A stretch of 64,000 nucleotides of DNA. Origin: Lysobacter capsici. GTDB lineage: Bacteria > Pseudomonadota > Gammaproteobacteria > Xanthomonadales > Xanthomonadaceae. A program made the position numbers and the translations under genes. Shown piece after piece: positions 7,828-15,796 of this stretch. The number at the start of each line of letters is the position of its first letter. Within the stretch, counting starts at the first letter, position 1. The notes under the pieces were generated by a model, which worked only from the letters and a program-made list of their open reading frames with translations, was not told the origin of the DNA and searched no databases. The stretch spans positions 2,852,001 to 2,916,000 of the forward strand of contig NZ_CP076103.1 of assembly GCF_018732085.1 (NCBI RefSeq), given 5' to 3'.

Positions 7828-9420
7828 ATGTCTCTACGCCTCATCGCAGCCGTCGGACTGAGCTTGCTCGGACCGGCGCGCTTACACGCGCAGGAAACCT
7901 CGACGGCGGCGCAAGCCGCCGCGCCGATCGCTCGCTTCGACGTGATGGCCTACCAGGTGCTCGGCAACAGCCAGCTGAGCAATCTCGATATAGAAAAGGC
8001 GGTGTACCCGCATCTGGGGCCGCAGCGCAGCGAACAGGATGTCGAAGCCGCGCGCGCCGCGTTGCAGGCGCTGTACGACCATAAGGGCTTTCCGACCGTC
8101 AGCGTGGTGATCCCGGAGCAGGACGCGTCCACCGGCCTGGTCACCTTGCAGGTCAACGAACAGAAGGTCGGCCGGCTGCGGGTCAACGGCGCGGATTACT
8201 TTTCGCCCGACGACATCGAGCGCGCCGCGCCGTCGCTGGCGCAAGGCCAGGTGCCGAATTTCAAGGACGTGCAGCGCGATATCGTTGCGCTGAACCAATG
8301 GCCCGATCGCCGCGTCACCCCGGAGATCAAGGCCGGCGCCACGCCGAACACGGTCGATGTCGACCTCAATGTCGAAGACAGCCTGCCGCTGCACGGCTCG
8401 CTGGAACTCAACAACCGCAACAGCGCCAACACCACCGAGCAACGCCTCGCGGCGAGCGTGCGCTACGACAATCTGTGGCAGCGCGGCCACAGCATCAGCC
8501 TGTCGGCGCAGATCGCGCCGCAGCGGCGTTCGGACGCCGAAGTGTTCTCGGCCTCGTACCTGGCGCGCTTCGGCGCCTCGCCTTATTCATTGCTCGGCTA
8601 CGCGGTGCGCAGCAAGAGCGACATCGCGGTGGTCGGCGATCTCAACGTGATCGGCAACGGCACCCTGGCCGGCGTGCGGCTGATGCGTTCGTTCGCCGCG
8701 CGCGAAGGCTTCTTCCACTCGTTGAGCCTGGGTCTGGACTACAAGGACTTCAACGAGAACCTGGTGCAGGGCGCCGACCGCGGTTCGGTGCCGATCGAAT
8801 ACCTGCCGATCAGCGTCAACTACAACGCCGACTGGGTGAAAGAGCGCTCGGTCAGCGACCTGGCCCTGTCGGCGGTGTTCAACCTGCGCGGCGTCGGCGA
8901 CGGCCGCGCTGCGTTCGACGCCAAGCGCTATCAGGCGCAGCCGAATTTCTTCTACCTGCGCGCCTCCGGTTCGCACACCTGGAAATACAGCAACGACGCG
9001 CAGTTGATGCTGCGCCTGCAAAGCCAGTTCGCCGGCGAGCCGTTGATCAGCAACGAGCAATTCAGCATCGGCGGCCTCGACAGCGTGCGCGGCTATTACG
9101 AATCCGAATCGCTCGGCGACCTGGGCGCGGCGGCAACGCTTGAAGCGCGCACGCCGTCGTTCTCCGATTCGCTCGGCGATGCGTTCCAGGAACTGCGCCT
9201 GCGCGCGTTCGTCGATGCCGGTTATGCGCGGATCAACGATCCGCTGCCCGATCAGCTGCGCAGCGAGACCCTGGTCAGCGCCGGCTTCGGCGCATCGCTG
9301 AAAGCCTTCGGTCATTTCAACGGCTCGGTCGATGTCGCCAAGCCGCTGTCCAGCCCCAACGGCCGCGACCGCAAACCCGATGGGGTCGAAGTCGGCGTAC
9401 GCCTGTGGGGCGAGTTCTGA
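7828..9420 (+). CDS. Two-partner-secretion outer-membrane transporter (TpsB, FhaC/ShlB/HecB family)
   Basis: The 530-residue protein has a signal peptide (residues 1-22, ending HAQE). Two POTRA-like repeats follow (about 33-110 and 110-190), then a C-terminal beta-barrel. The Omp85/TpsB signature VRGY is at residues 420-423 and the chain ends in Phe after alternating hydrophobic residues, as expected for an outer-membrane barrel. ATG 7828 gives a clean signal peptide; the longer frame from GTG 7723 does not. It is first in a co-directional block with TonB-ExbB-ExbD and the giant TpsA at 15,797, which it should export through the outer membrane. Confidence 0.92.
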   Translation: MSLRLIAAVGLSLLGPARLHAQETSTAAQAAAPIARFDVMAYQVLGNSQLSNLDIEKAVYPHLGPQRSEQDVEAARAALQALYDHKGFPTVSVVIPEQDASTGLVTLQVNEQKVGRLRVNGADYFSPDDIERAAPSLAQGQVPNFKDVQRDIVALNQWPDRRVTPEIKAGATPNTVDVDLNVEDSLPLHGSLELNNRNSANTTEQRLAASVRYDNLWQRGHSISLSAQIAPQRRSDAEVFSASYLARFGASPYSLLGYAVRSKSDIAVVGDLNVIGNGTLAGVRLMRSFAAREGFFHSLSLGLDYKDFNENLVQGADRGSVPIEYLPISVNYNADWVKERSVSDLALSAVFNLRGVGDGRAAFDAKRYQAQPNFFYLRASGSHTWKYSNDAQLMLRLQSQFAGEPLISNEQFSIGGLDSVRGYYESESLGDLGAAATLEARTPSFSDSLGDAFQELRLRAFVDAGYARINDPLPDQLRSETLVSAGFGASLKAFGHFNGSVDVAKPLSSPNGRDRKPDGVEVGVRLWGEF

Positions 9421-9520
9421 CCATGCAACACCGGTGCGCCGCCCTCGCGGGCGTCGCGACCTGTTGATTTGCCGGCCCGGCGCGCATGCGGGGCCGAACT
9501 ACACCTACTGGGGATGTGTC

Positions 9521-11353
9521 GTGAACCGATTGCGCGTGATGCTGGCCACTGTGTTGTTGTTGCTCTCGCTGCCGGCGATGGCGGCCTCGTGGTGGGACGG
9601 CAAGTGGAACTACCGGGCCAAGGTCGATCTCAACACCACCTCGGCCGGCGCCGGCGTGAGCGAACCCGGCGGCCGCACCCAGGTACTGGTGCGCCTGCAC
9701 TCGGGCAACTTCAATTTCGCCGACGCCAAGGAAGACGGCAGCGACGTGCGTTTCATCGCCGCTGACGACCGCACGCCGCTGAAGTACCACTTCGAGAAAT
9801 ACGACGGCCTGGTCGATCAGGTCGCGCTGGCCTGGGTCGATCTGCCGGACCTGCAAGCCAACGCGGCGGCGTCGATCTACGTCTACTTCGGCAACCCCGA
9901 AGCGACGCCGGGCAGCGACGCCAAGGGTAGCTACGACGCCGACAGCGTCGCGGTGTATCACTTCGCCGACCAGGGCACCGCCGGCAACGACCAGACCGCC
10001 TACGCCAACAACGCGCGGCCGCCGTTGACCCTGGCCCAGGCCGCGTTGATCGGTTCGGGCCTGCAGATGAACGGCCAGACGCCGTTGAACGTGCCGGCCT
10101 CGTCGTCGTTGAACATCACCGCCGCGCAGGCGTTGACGGTGTCGGCCTGGATAAAACCGGCCGCGGCGAACGCGAGCGGCGTGATCGTGGCCTTGCCCGG
10201 CGCGCTGACCGTGTTGCTCGACGCGGGCGTGCTGTACGCCGAAGTGCCGAGCGCCGCCGGCGTGCTGCGCACCTCCGCCGGCGCGCCGTTGACCGGTGAC
10301 AGTTGGGCGCACGTCGCGGTACGCGCCGGCGACAACAAGGTGACGGTGTACCTCAACGGCGCGCCGGTCGGCGAAGTCGCCGCGGCCTTGCCGGCGGCGA
10401 ACGCGGGCCTGTCGATCGGCGGCGAGAAAGCCGCCGACGGCAACGCTGCGCGCGCCAATTTCATCGGCCTGATCGACGAAGTGCAGGTGTCGAAAATCGC
10501 CCGTCCGGTCGGCCTGATCCAGGCCGCCGCGCACAGCCAGGGCCTGGACGCGCGCCTGCTTACGTTCCAGCCGGTCGAACAACGCTCCGGCGATGGCGGC
10601 CACAACTACTTCGGCATCTTGTTCAGCGCGCTGACCGTCGATGCCTGGATCGTGATCGTGATCCTCGGCTTCATGGCGGTGATCTCGTGGTGGGTGATGA
10701 TCGGCAAGGGCGTGTTCGTCAACGCCACCGCCAAGGCCAACGAGCGCTTCCTGCAGGCGTTCCGCAAGTACGCCGGCGAGTACCCGCTGCACGACGCCGC
10801 CTGGGTCAAGGGCGCGCAGGACAGCGGCCCGCTCAACGGCGAAAAATCCAATCTCGCGCGCTTGCTCGAAGTCGGCCTGGAAGAACTGCGCAACCGCGTC
10901 GCCGCCGGCGGCGGACGTTCGGTGGTGCGCACCCAGTCGATCGCCGCGATCCGTTCCGCGCTCGACGCCGCCGCGGTGCGCGAAGGCCAGCGCCTGAACA
11001 AGATGATGGTGCTGCTGACCATCGCGATTTCCGGCGGCCCCTTCCTCGGCCTGCTCGGCACCGTGGTCGGCGTGATGATCACCTTCGCCGCGGTCGCCGC
11101 GGCCGGCGACGTCAACATCAACGCGATCGCGCCCGGCATCGCCGCGGCGCTGCTGGCGACCGTCGCCGGCCTGGCCGTCGCGATCCCGGCGCTGTTCGGC
11201 TACAACTATCTGCTCAGCCGCACCGAAGCGATCGGCGCGGATATGCAGGTGTTCGTCGACGAACTGGAAAAGCGCATCGCCGAAGACTATGCCGGCGACG
11301 CGCCGCTGCCGTCGCAGCTGACCCGCAGCGTGTCGACGGAGACGCTGCCGTGA
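9521..11353 (+). CDS. DUF2341/LamG-ExbB fusion (MotA/TolQ/ExbB proton channel)
   Basis: The 610-residue protein has a signal peptide (1-22). A DUF2341-like part follows (about 25-135), which in this family often begins WWD..W.YR. A LamG/concanavalin-like jelly-roll comes next (about 170-335). The last part is an ExbB/TolQ domain with membrane segments at about 365-388, 495-525 and 535-565. GGPFLGLLGTVVGVM is the classic ExbB/TolQ signature. The N-terminal half should lie in the periplasm. ExbB with ExbD uses the proton gradient to drive TonB. GTG 9521 was chosen for its signal peptide and a GGGG Shine-Dalgarno. Its stop overlaps the exbD start by 4 bases (GTGA), so the two are translationally coupled. 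Confidence 0.92.
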   Translation: MNRLRVMLATVLLLLSLPAMAASWWDGKWNYRAKVDLNTTSAGAGVSEPGGRTQVLVRLHSGNFNFADAKEDGSDVRFIAADDRTPLKYHFEKYDGLVDQVALAWVDLPDLQANAAASIYVYFGNPEATPGSDAKGSYDADSVAVYHFADQGTAGNDQTAYANNARPPLTLAQAALIGSGLQMNGQTPLNVPASSSLNITAAQALTVSAWIKPAAANASGVIVALPGALTVLLDAGVLYAEVPSAAGVLRTSAGAPLTGDSWAHVAVRAGDNKVTVYLNGAPVGEVAAALPAANAGLSIGGEKAADGNAARANFIGLIDEVQVSKIARPVGLIQAAAHSQGLDARLLTFQPVEQRSGDGGHNYFGILFSALTVDAWIVIVILGFMAVISWWVMIGKGVFVNATAKANERFLQAFRKYAGEYPLHDAAWVKGAQDSGPLNGEKSNLARLLEVGLEELRNRVAAGGGRSVVRTQSIAAIRSALDAAAVREGQRLNKMMVLLTIAISGGPFLGLLGTVVGVMITFAAVAAAGDVNINAIAPGIAAALLATVAGLAVAIPALFGYNYLLSRTEAIGADMQVFVDELEKRIAEDYAGDAPLPSQLTRSVSTETLP

Positions 11354-11754
11354 AGGTGCAGGGCAAGAAACCCTACGACGACATCAACATCACGCCGATG
11401 CTGGATCTGGCTTACGTGCTGCTGGTGATCTTCATCATCATGACCACCGCGGCGGTGCAGGGGATCAAGGTCGACCTGCCCAAGGCCAGCGCGAGCCAGC
11501 CGCTGTCGGTGCCCAAGACCAAGGTGATCGCGATCGACAACGCCGGCCAGCTCAGCATCGACGCGGTGCCGGTCAGCATGAGCGAGCTCGAACAGCAACT
11601 GCGCAACGCGCTGGCCAACGACGCCGAACTGCCGGTGATCCTGCGCGGCGATCGCGCGGTGCAGTACGACAAGGTCATGGCGGTGCTGGACCTGTGCAGC
11701 AAGCTCGGCATTTCCTCGATCGGTCTGGCGTCGCAGCGCCAGGCCGCCGGTTGA
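11350..11754 (+). CDS. ExbD/TolR-family proton channel subunit
   Basis: The 134-residue protein has a short cytoplasmic N-terminus, then the hallmark DINITPMLDLAYVLLVIFII membrane segment (about residues 11-30) with the conserved Asp19 that carries protons in ExbD/TolR. A periplasmic domain fills the rest. It partners the ExbB fusion immediately upstream (4-base overlap) and the TonB just downstream. This is clearly the ExbD type by context and motif. Confidence 0.94.
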   Translation: MKVQGKKPYDDINITPMLDLAYVLLVIFIIMTTAAVQGIKVDLPKASASQPLSVPKTKVIAIDNAGQLSIDAVPVSMSELEQQLRNALANDAELPVILRGDRAVQYDKVMAVLDLCSKLGISSIGLASQRQAAG

Positions 11755-11767
11755 GCGGGCGGGGATC

Positions 11768-12436
11768 GTGAGCCGTTCCTACGGACAACCTTCGCGCTGG
11801 TCGCGCGCGCTCACCGTGCTCGGCGCGCTGGGCGTGTTCGCGGTGCTCGCGTGGCTGGTGTGGTCGCTGATGCAGGATGCCGGCCCGACCCAGAAGCGCA
11901 TGCCGCCGCGGATCACCCAGGTGATCCTGCCGCCGCCTCCACCGCCGCCGCCTCCGCCGCAACCCGACAAGGTGCCGGAGGAAGAAAAACTGGTCGAGAA
12001 CACGCCGTTCGAATCGCTCGATCCGCCCAAGGACGACTCGGCCGATCCGCCGGGCGATCCGCTCACCGCCGACGCCGGACCGGGTTCGAACGAATTCGGC
12101 CTGACCCCGGGCAGCGGCGGTGGCGGCACCCGCATCGGCGGCAAGGGCGGTGGCGGCAATCCGTATGCCGGCTATGCCGCGATGGTCCAGCGCAACGTGC
12201 AGCAGTACCTGCAGCGCGACGAGAAAACCCGCAAGGGCCGCTATTCGGCGACCGTCGCGATGTGGCTCAACGCCGACGGCACGATCCAGCGTTCGCAGGT
12301 GATCACCTCCACCGGCAAGCCCGACCTCGACCGCGCCATCGTCGCCGCCTTGCAGGGCCGCGCGCTGCCGCAGCCGCCGCCGGAGCAGATGCCGCAACCG
12401 ATCAACCTGCGCATCGGCGCCATTTCGCCGGGCTAG
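11768..12436 (+). CDS. TonB-family energy transducer
   Basis: The 222-residue protein has one N-terminal membrane anchor (about residues 17-35). A run of ten prolines follows (about 55-64), then an acidic Pro/Asp linker, a Gly-rich hinge (about 115-131) and a TonB C-terminal domain (about 132-218) with the NPYAGY start and ATVAMWLNADGTI core. It begins at GTG 11768 after GGGG. It should span the periplasm and couple ExbB/ExbD to an outer-membrane partner. No TonB-dependent receptor is encoded in the block, so its partner is either elsewhere or an unusual target among the neighbours (TpsB or the porin). Confidence 0.93.
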   Translation: MSRSYGQPSRWSRALTVLGALGVFAVLAWLVWSLMQDAGPTQKRMPPRITQVILPPPPPPPPPPQPDKVPEEEKLVENTPFESLDPPKDDSADPPGDPLTADAGPGSNEFGLTPGSGGGGTRIGGKGGGGNPYAGYAAMVQRNVQQYLQRDEKTRKGRYSATVAMWLNADGTIQRSQVITSTGKPDLDRAIVAALQGRALPQPPPEQMPQPINLRIGAISPG

Positions 12437-12485
12437 CGCTGTGAGCGCGCCCGAATGTTTCGTCTTCGTCTCACCGGGAACCACC

Positions 12486-14219
12486 ATGACCGCATTGTCC
12501 AATCCGCATCGCCGCTTCACGCTGAGCGCATTGACACTGAGCGCATTGACGCTGGCGCTGGCCGCGCTGTGCATGACGCCCGCCCTGGCCGCGCCGCCGG
12601 TCGACGCGTCCAAGATCAGCCCCGAAGTCACCCTCAAGCTCATCGATCTGCTGGTCGCCAAAGGCGTGATGACGCGCGAGCAGGCCGACGACTTGATCGC
12701 CGAGGCGAGCGCCAGCGCCGCGACCCGGCCTGCGACGGCGGTGGCCGCGCAGCCGGCGTACCAGACCGCGCCCGGCGCGGTGGTCGTGCCGTACATTCCC
12801 GAAGTCGTGCGTCAGCAGATCAAGGACGAACTGCGCGCGGAAGTCACCCAGCAGGCCAAGAGCGAAGGCTGGGCGGCGCCGAACGCGCTGCCCGAATGGA
12901 CCCAGCGCATCAGCGTCTACGGCGACCTGCGCGCGCGCGCCGAGGACGTGCTCAACGACGGCGAGAACTACAACGACTTCCCGAATTTCGGCATGCTCAA
13001 CGCCGGCACCGGTTACGACGTCAACGATCCGCTGTCCAATCCGCTGCCGACCGTCAACACCACCAAGAACCGCGGCCGCATGCGCATGCGCGCGCGCCTG
13101 GGCGTCCACGCGCAGATCGCCGACTGGGTCGAGGCCGACCTGCGCATGGCCACCGGCAGCGACCGCAGCCCGGTGTCGACCAACCAGACCCTCGGCGCCG
13201 GCGGCAATCTGTCCAAGTACTCGCTGTGGCTCGATCGCGCCTACCTGCGGCTCAAGCCGACCGACTGGCTGACCGCCGACATCGGCCGCGCGCCCAGTCC
13301 GTTCTGGACCAGCGATCTGCTGTTCGACACCGACTTGGGCTTCGACGGCGTGGCGGTCAAGACCGAGTTCGATCTGGGCCCGGATTTCCATCCCTACGTC
13401 AACGTCGGCGCGTTCCCGATCTTCAACACCGACTTCGATTTCGGCTCGACCCAGCGCGCCGACAAGGCCAGCAGCCGCGACAAATGGCTGTACGGCGTGC
13501 AGGCCGGCGCGGACTGGAAATTCAGCGACGACGTGAAACTGAAGTTCGGCCTGGGGTATTTCCTGTTCGACCACATCAACGGCGAGCGCTCGTCGCCGTG
13601 CATCGCGCCGACCTCCAAGGACGTGTGCGACACCGATCTGTCGCGGCCGCAGTTCCAGCAGTTCGGCAACACCATGTTCGCGATCCGCGACATCGTGCCG
13701 GCCTCGGGCGCGCCCGACGGCCCGCAGTTGCAGTACTTCGGCTACGCCAGCGAATTCGGCGTGGCCAACCTGCACGCGGCGCTGGAGATCGCCAGCTTCG
13801 ATCCGGTCAAGATCGTGATCGAGGCCGACGTGGTCAAGAACCTCAAGTACGACGCCAAGCGCATCCAGGCGCTCGGCCCGCTCAACAACTTCAAGCCCAA
13901 CATCGAGCCGCTGCAGCACGACGGCGGCGACAGCGGTTACTACGTCAACCTGCTGGTCGGTCAGCCGAAGATCGCCAAGGCCTGGGACTGGAACGCGAGC
14001 ATCGGCTACAAGCGCCTGGAATCCGACGCCGTGCCGGACGCCTTCACCGATTCGGACTTCCACCTGGGCGGCACCAACGCGCGCGGCTTCATCGTCGGCG
14101 GCGCGCTTGGCCTGGCGCGCAACACCTGGCTGGGGCTGCGCTGGCTCAGCGCGAACGAGATGACCGGTGCGCCGTATTCGGTGGACGTGGTCCAGCTCGA
14201 TCTCAGTACTGAATTCTGA
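12486..14219 (+). CDS. Putative outer-membrane porin with N-terminal helical segment
   Basis: The 577-residue protein has a signal peptide with a duplicated LSALT motif (about residues 13-35). A helical segment follows (about 43-70, LLVAKGVMTREQADDLIAEA), then a long beta-barrel rich in alternating aromatics and ending in Phe. This fits the putative porin family (Pfam Porin_5-like). ATG 12486 was preferred to GTG 12441 because it starts the signal peptide cleanly. It lies 49 bases after tonB in the secretion block and may be the TonB-gated or accessory channel of this system; that role is inference. Confidence 0.85.
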   Translation: MTALSNPHRRFTLSALTLSALTLALAALCMTPALAAPPVDASKISPEVTLKLIDLLVAKGVMTREQADDLIAEASASAATRPATAVAAQPAYQTAPGAVVVPYIPEVVRQQIKDELRAEVTQQAKSEGWAAPNALPEWTQRISVYGDLRARAEDVLNDGENYNDFPNFGMLNAGTGYDVNDPLSNPLPTVNTTKNRGRMRMRARLGVHAQIADWVEADLRMATGSDRSPVSTNQTLGAGGNLSKYSLWLDRAYLRLKPTDWLTADIGRAPSPFWTSDLLFDTDLGFDGVAVKTEFDLGPDFHPYVNVGAFPIFNTDFDFGSTQRADKASSRDKWLYGVQAGADWKFSDDVKLKFGLGYFLFDHINGERSSPCIAPTSKDVCDTDLSRPQFQQFGNTMFAIRDIVPASGAPDGPQLQYFGYASEFGVANLHAALEIASFDPVKIVIEADVVKNLKYDAKRIQALGPLNNFKPNIEPLQHDGGDSGYYVNLLVGQPKIAKAWDWNASIGYKRLESDAVPDAFTDSDFHLGGTNARGFIVGGALGLARNTWLGLRWLSANEMTGAPYSVDVVQLDLSTEF

Positions 14220-14230
14220 GCACGGGAGCG

Positions 14231-15112
14231 ATGAAGATGCGTCTGCATCCTGAGCGTTTGTGTGCGTCGAACCCATCGGGTTGCGATGCGATGGTGTCGA
14301 GGGCGACCGGCGCGGCGGTGACGCGCATGCCTGCCCGTGCGGTACGCATGCCTGATCCGAACCGGATTGTGCGTCGTTCGATCGCCCGCGGCTTGTCGCT
14401 GTCACTGGCGCTGACGCTGTGTTTCGTCGTGCCCGGCGCGCAGGCGCAGACCGCCAACGAGACCCGCCTGCGCGATGCGCTGCGCGACACCGGCGCGCGC
14501 CTGCGCACCGCCGAAGCCGCACTGGCCGCGCAGCAGGCGGCGACCGCCTCGGCCGAGCGCGAGCGCGACGCGCTCAAGGCCCAGGCCGCGAAACCTGCGG
14601 TGCGCGACGACAGCGCACGGCTGGCGGCGTTGCAGCGACAGATCGAGCAGAACGCGGCCGCGTCCGAGCAAGCGCGCGCGAGCGCCGGCAAGTGGCAGGC
14701 GGCGCAACAGCAGGCCGCGCAGCTGGCGCAACAGAAGGAAGCCGAGCGCATTGCGCTGGCCAAGCAGCTCGATGCGGCGCAGGCGCAGTCGGCGCGTTGC
14801 GCGACCGGCACCCAGGCCTTGTACGACACCGGGCGCGAGCTGGCCGGGCTGTATCGCGATCCGGCCTTCATCGCGTTCGTGCGTTCGCGCGGTTTCGGAC
14901 CGCTCGGGTTCAACCGGGTCGAGAAGGAGAACCAGGTGCGTACGCTCGAAGACAAGCTCGATCGTCAGCGCGATGCGCTGGCGCAGTGCGCGGGCGATGC
15001 CGGTGTGCGCGCGGCCGATGCTTCGGCGGGCGCGGATGCCGGTGCGGCGGTGGATCGCGGCACGAGCGGCGATCGCATGGCCGGCGATACAGGCAAGTCG
15101 GGCGGCGGATGA
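14231..15112 (+). CDS. Exported coiled-coil protein of the secretion block
   Basis: The 293-residue frame has ATG 14231 behind GGGAGCG. A hydrophobic signal-like segment occurs only at residues about 50-72 (GLSLSLALTLCFVVPGAQAQ), so the start could instead be ATG 14348. From about residue 75 to 190 it is a long Ala/Gln/Glu/Arg coiled coil. A short globular part follows (about 195-240) with FRS-type RGFGPLGFNRVEKENQ, then a Gly/Asp/Ala tail. I do not recognise a named family. Position suggests a periplasmic helper for TpsA export or assembly. Confidence 0.7.
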   Translation: MKMRLHPERLCASNPSGCDAMVSRATGAAVTRMPARAVRMPDPNRIVRRSIARGLSLSLALTLCFVVPGAQAQTANETRLRDALRDTGARLRTAEAALAAQQAATASAERERDALKAQAAKPAVRDDSARLAALQRQIEQNAAASEQARASAGKWQAAQQQAAQLAQQKEAERIALAKQLDAAQAQSARCATGTQALYDTGRELAGLYRDPAFIAFVRSRGFGPLGFNRVEKENQVRTLEDKLDRQRDALAQCAGDAGVRAADASAGADAGAAVDRGTSGDRMAGDTGKSGGG

Positions 15113-15465
15113 ATTGTCGGCGCGCCCTCGTCGCAGCCGTGATGCTGGCCGCCGGGTCGGCGGGCGCGCAGCAGCGTCTGTTGCCGGCGTCCAAGCCGGT
15201 CACGGCGCCGTGCGTGCAGGTGCGCATCGGCAACGACGAAGCGGGGCGCTGGTCGTGTCTCAATCAGGCGCTCAAGGCCGAGGTCGACAAGGTCGCGCCG
15301 GTGATCGCCGACGAACCGCCCGGCGATCGCATCGCTCCGATCGGACTGGGCTTGGCGACGCCGGCCGCGACTCGGCAGCGATTGGGCGATCAATACGGCC
15401 GTTCGGTCGTACCGCAGCGTCCCGCGCGGCAGTTCGCGCCGCCCGCGTTGAGGCCGGTGCGCTGA
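15109..15465 (+). CDS. Small exported protein of the secretion block
   Basis: The 118-residue protein overlaps the coiled-coil gene by 4 bases (ATGA), so the two are translated together. It has a signal peptide (residues 1-21, ending AGAQQ), two cysteines (about 35 and 50) around VRIGNDEAGRWSCLNQALK, and a Pro/Arg-rich C-terminus. No known family is recognised. Coupling to the coiled-coil gene suggests the two act together in the periplasm. Confidence 0.65.
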   Translation: MNCRRALVAAVMLAAGSAGAQQRLLPASKPVTAPCVQVRIGNDEAGRWSCLNQALKAEVDKVAPVIADEPPGDRIAPIGLGLATPAATRQRLGDQYGRSVVPQRPARQFAPPALRPVR

Positions 15466-15506
15466 TCGTCATGACTACGCCCACGTCACCTGTCAGCGAC
15501 CCCGCC

Positions 15507-15650
15507 TTTCCTCCCTTTGAAAAAGGGGGGCTGGGGGGGATTTGCTTTTGCTTTGAGCAGGCGTACACGGCGACGACAAGAACAAAAGCAAAAGCAAAAG
15601 CAAATCCCCCGCGTCCGCTGCGCGGTCGCCGCCCCCTTTTTCAAAGGGGG
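15507..15650. repeat. Palindromic element, CCCCCTTT/GGGGGATTTGCTTTTG family, copy 2
   Basis: The order of parts is the same as at 6908-7037. The right inner arm carries a hexamer AAAAGC expansion (about 15,583-15,603). It lies in the 331-base gap between the small exported gene and the giant tpsA gene, so any transcript from the upstream block must cross it. Its hairpins might reduce or stabilise transcription into tpsA. The rest of the gap (15,651-15,796) shows only the tpsA ribosome-binding site. Confidence 0.75.
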
Positions 15651-15796
15651 CAACAGCAGGTTGCGCCGGGTTGCCGATGGCGCGCGCTCATGCAATCGCA
15701 ACCGCCATCGCCCGCCACATCCCAAACCACGCCCCCCGATCCCCATCGCCGCGAGACCCCCGCCGCGCCGTCACGCCGTATGCAAAGGAAGCCGTC

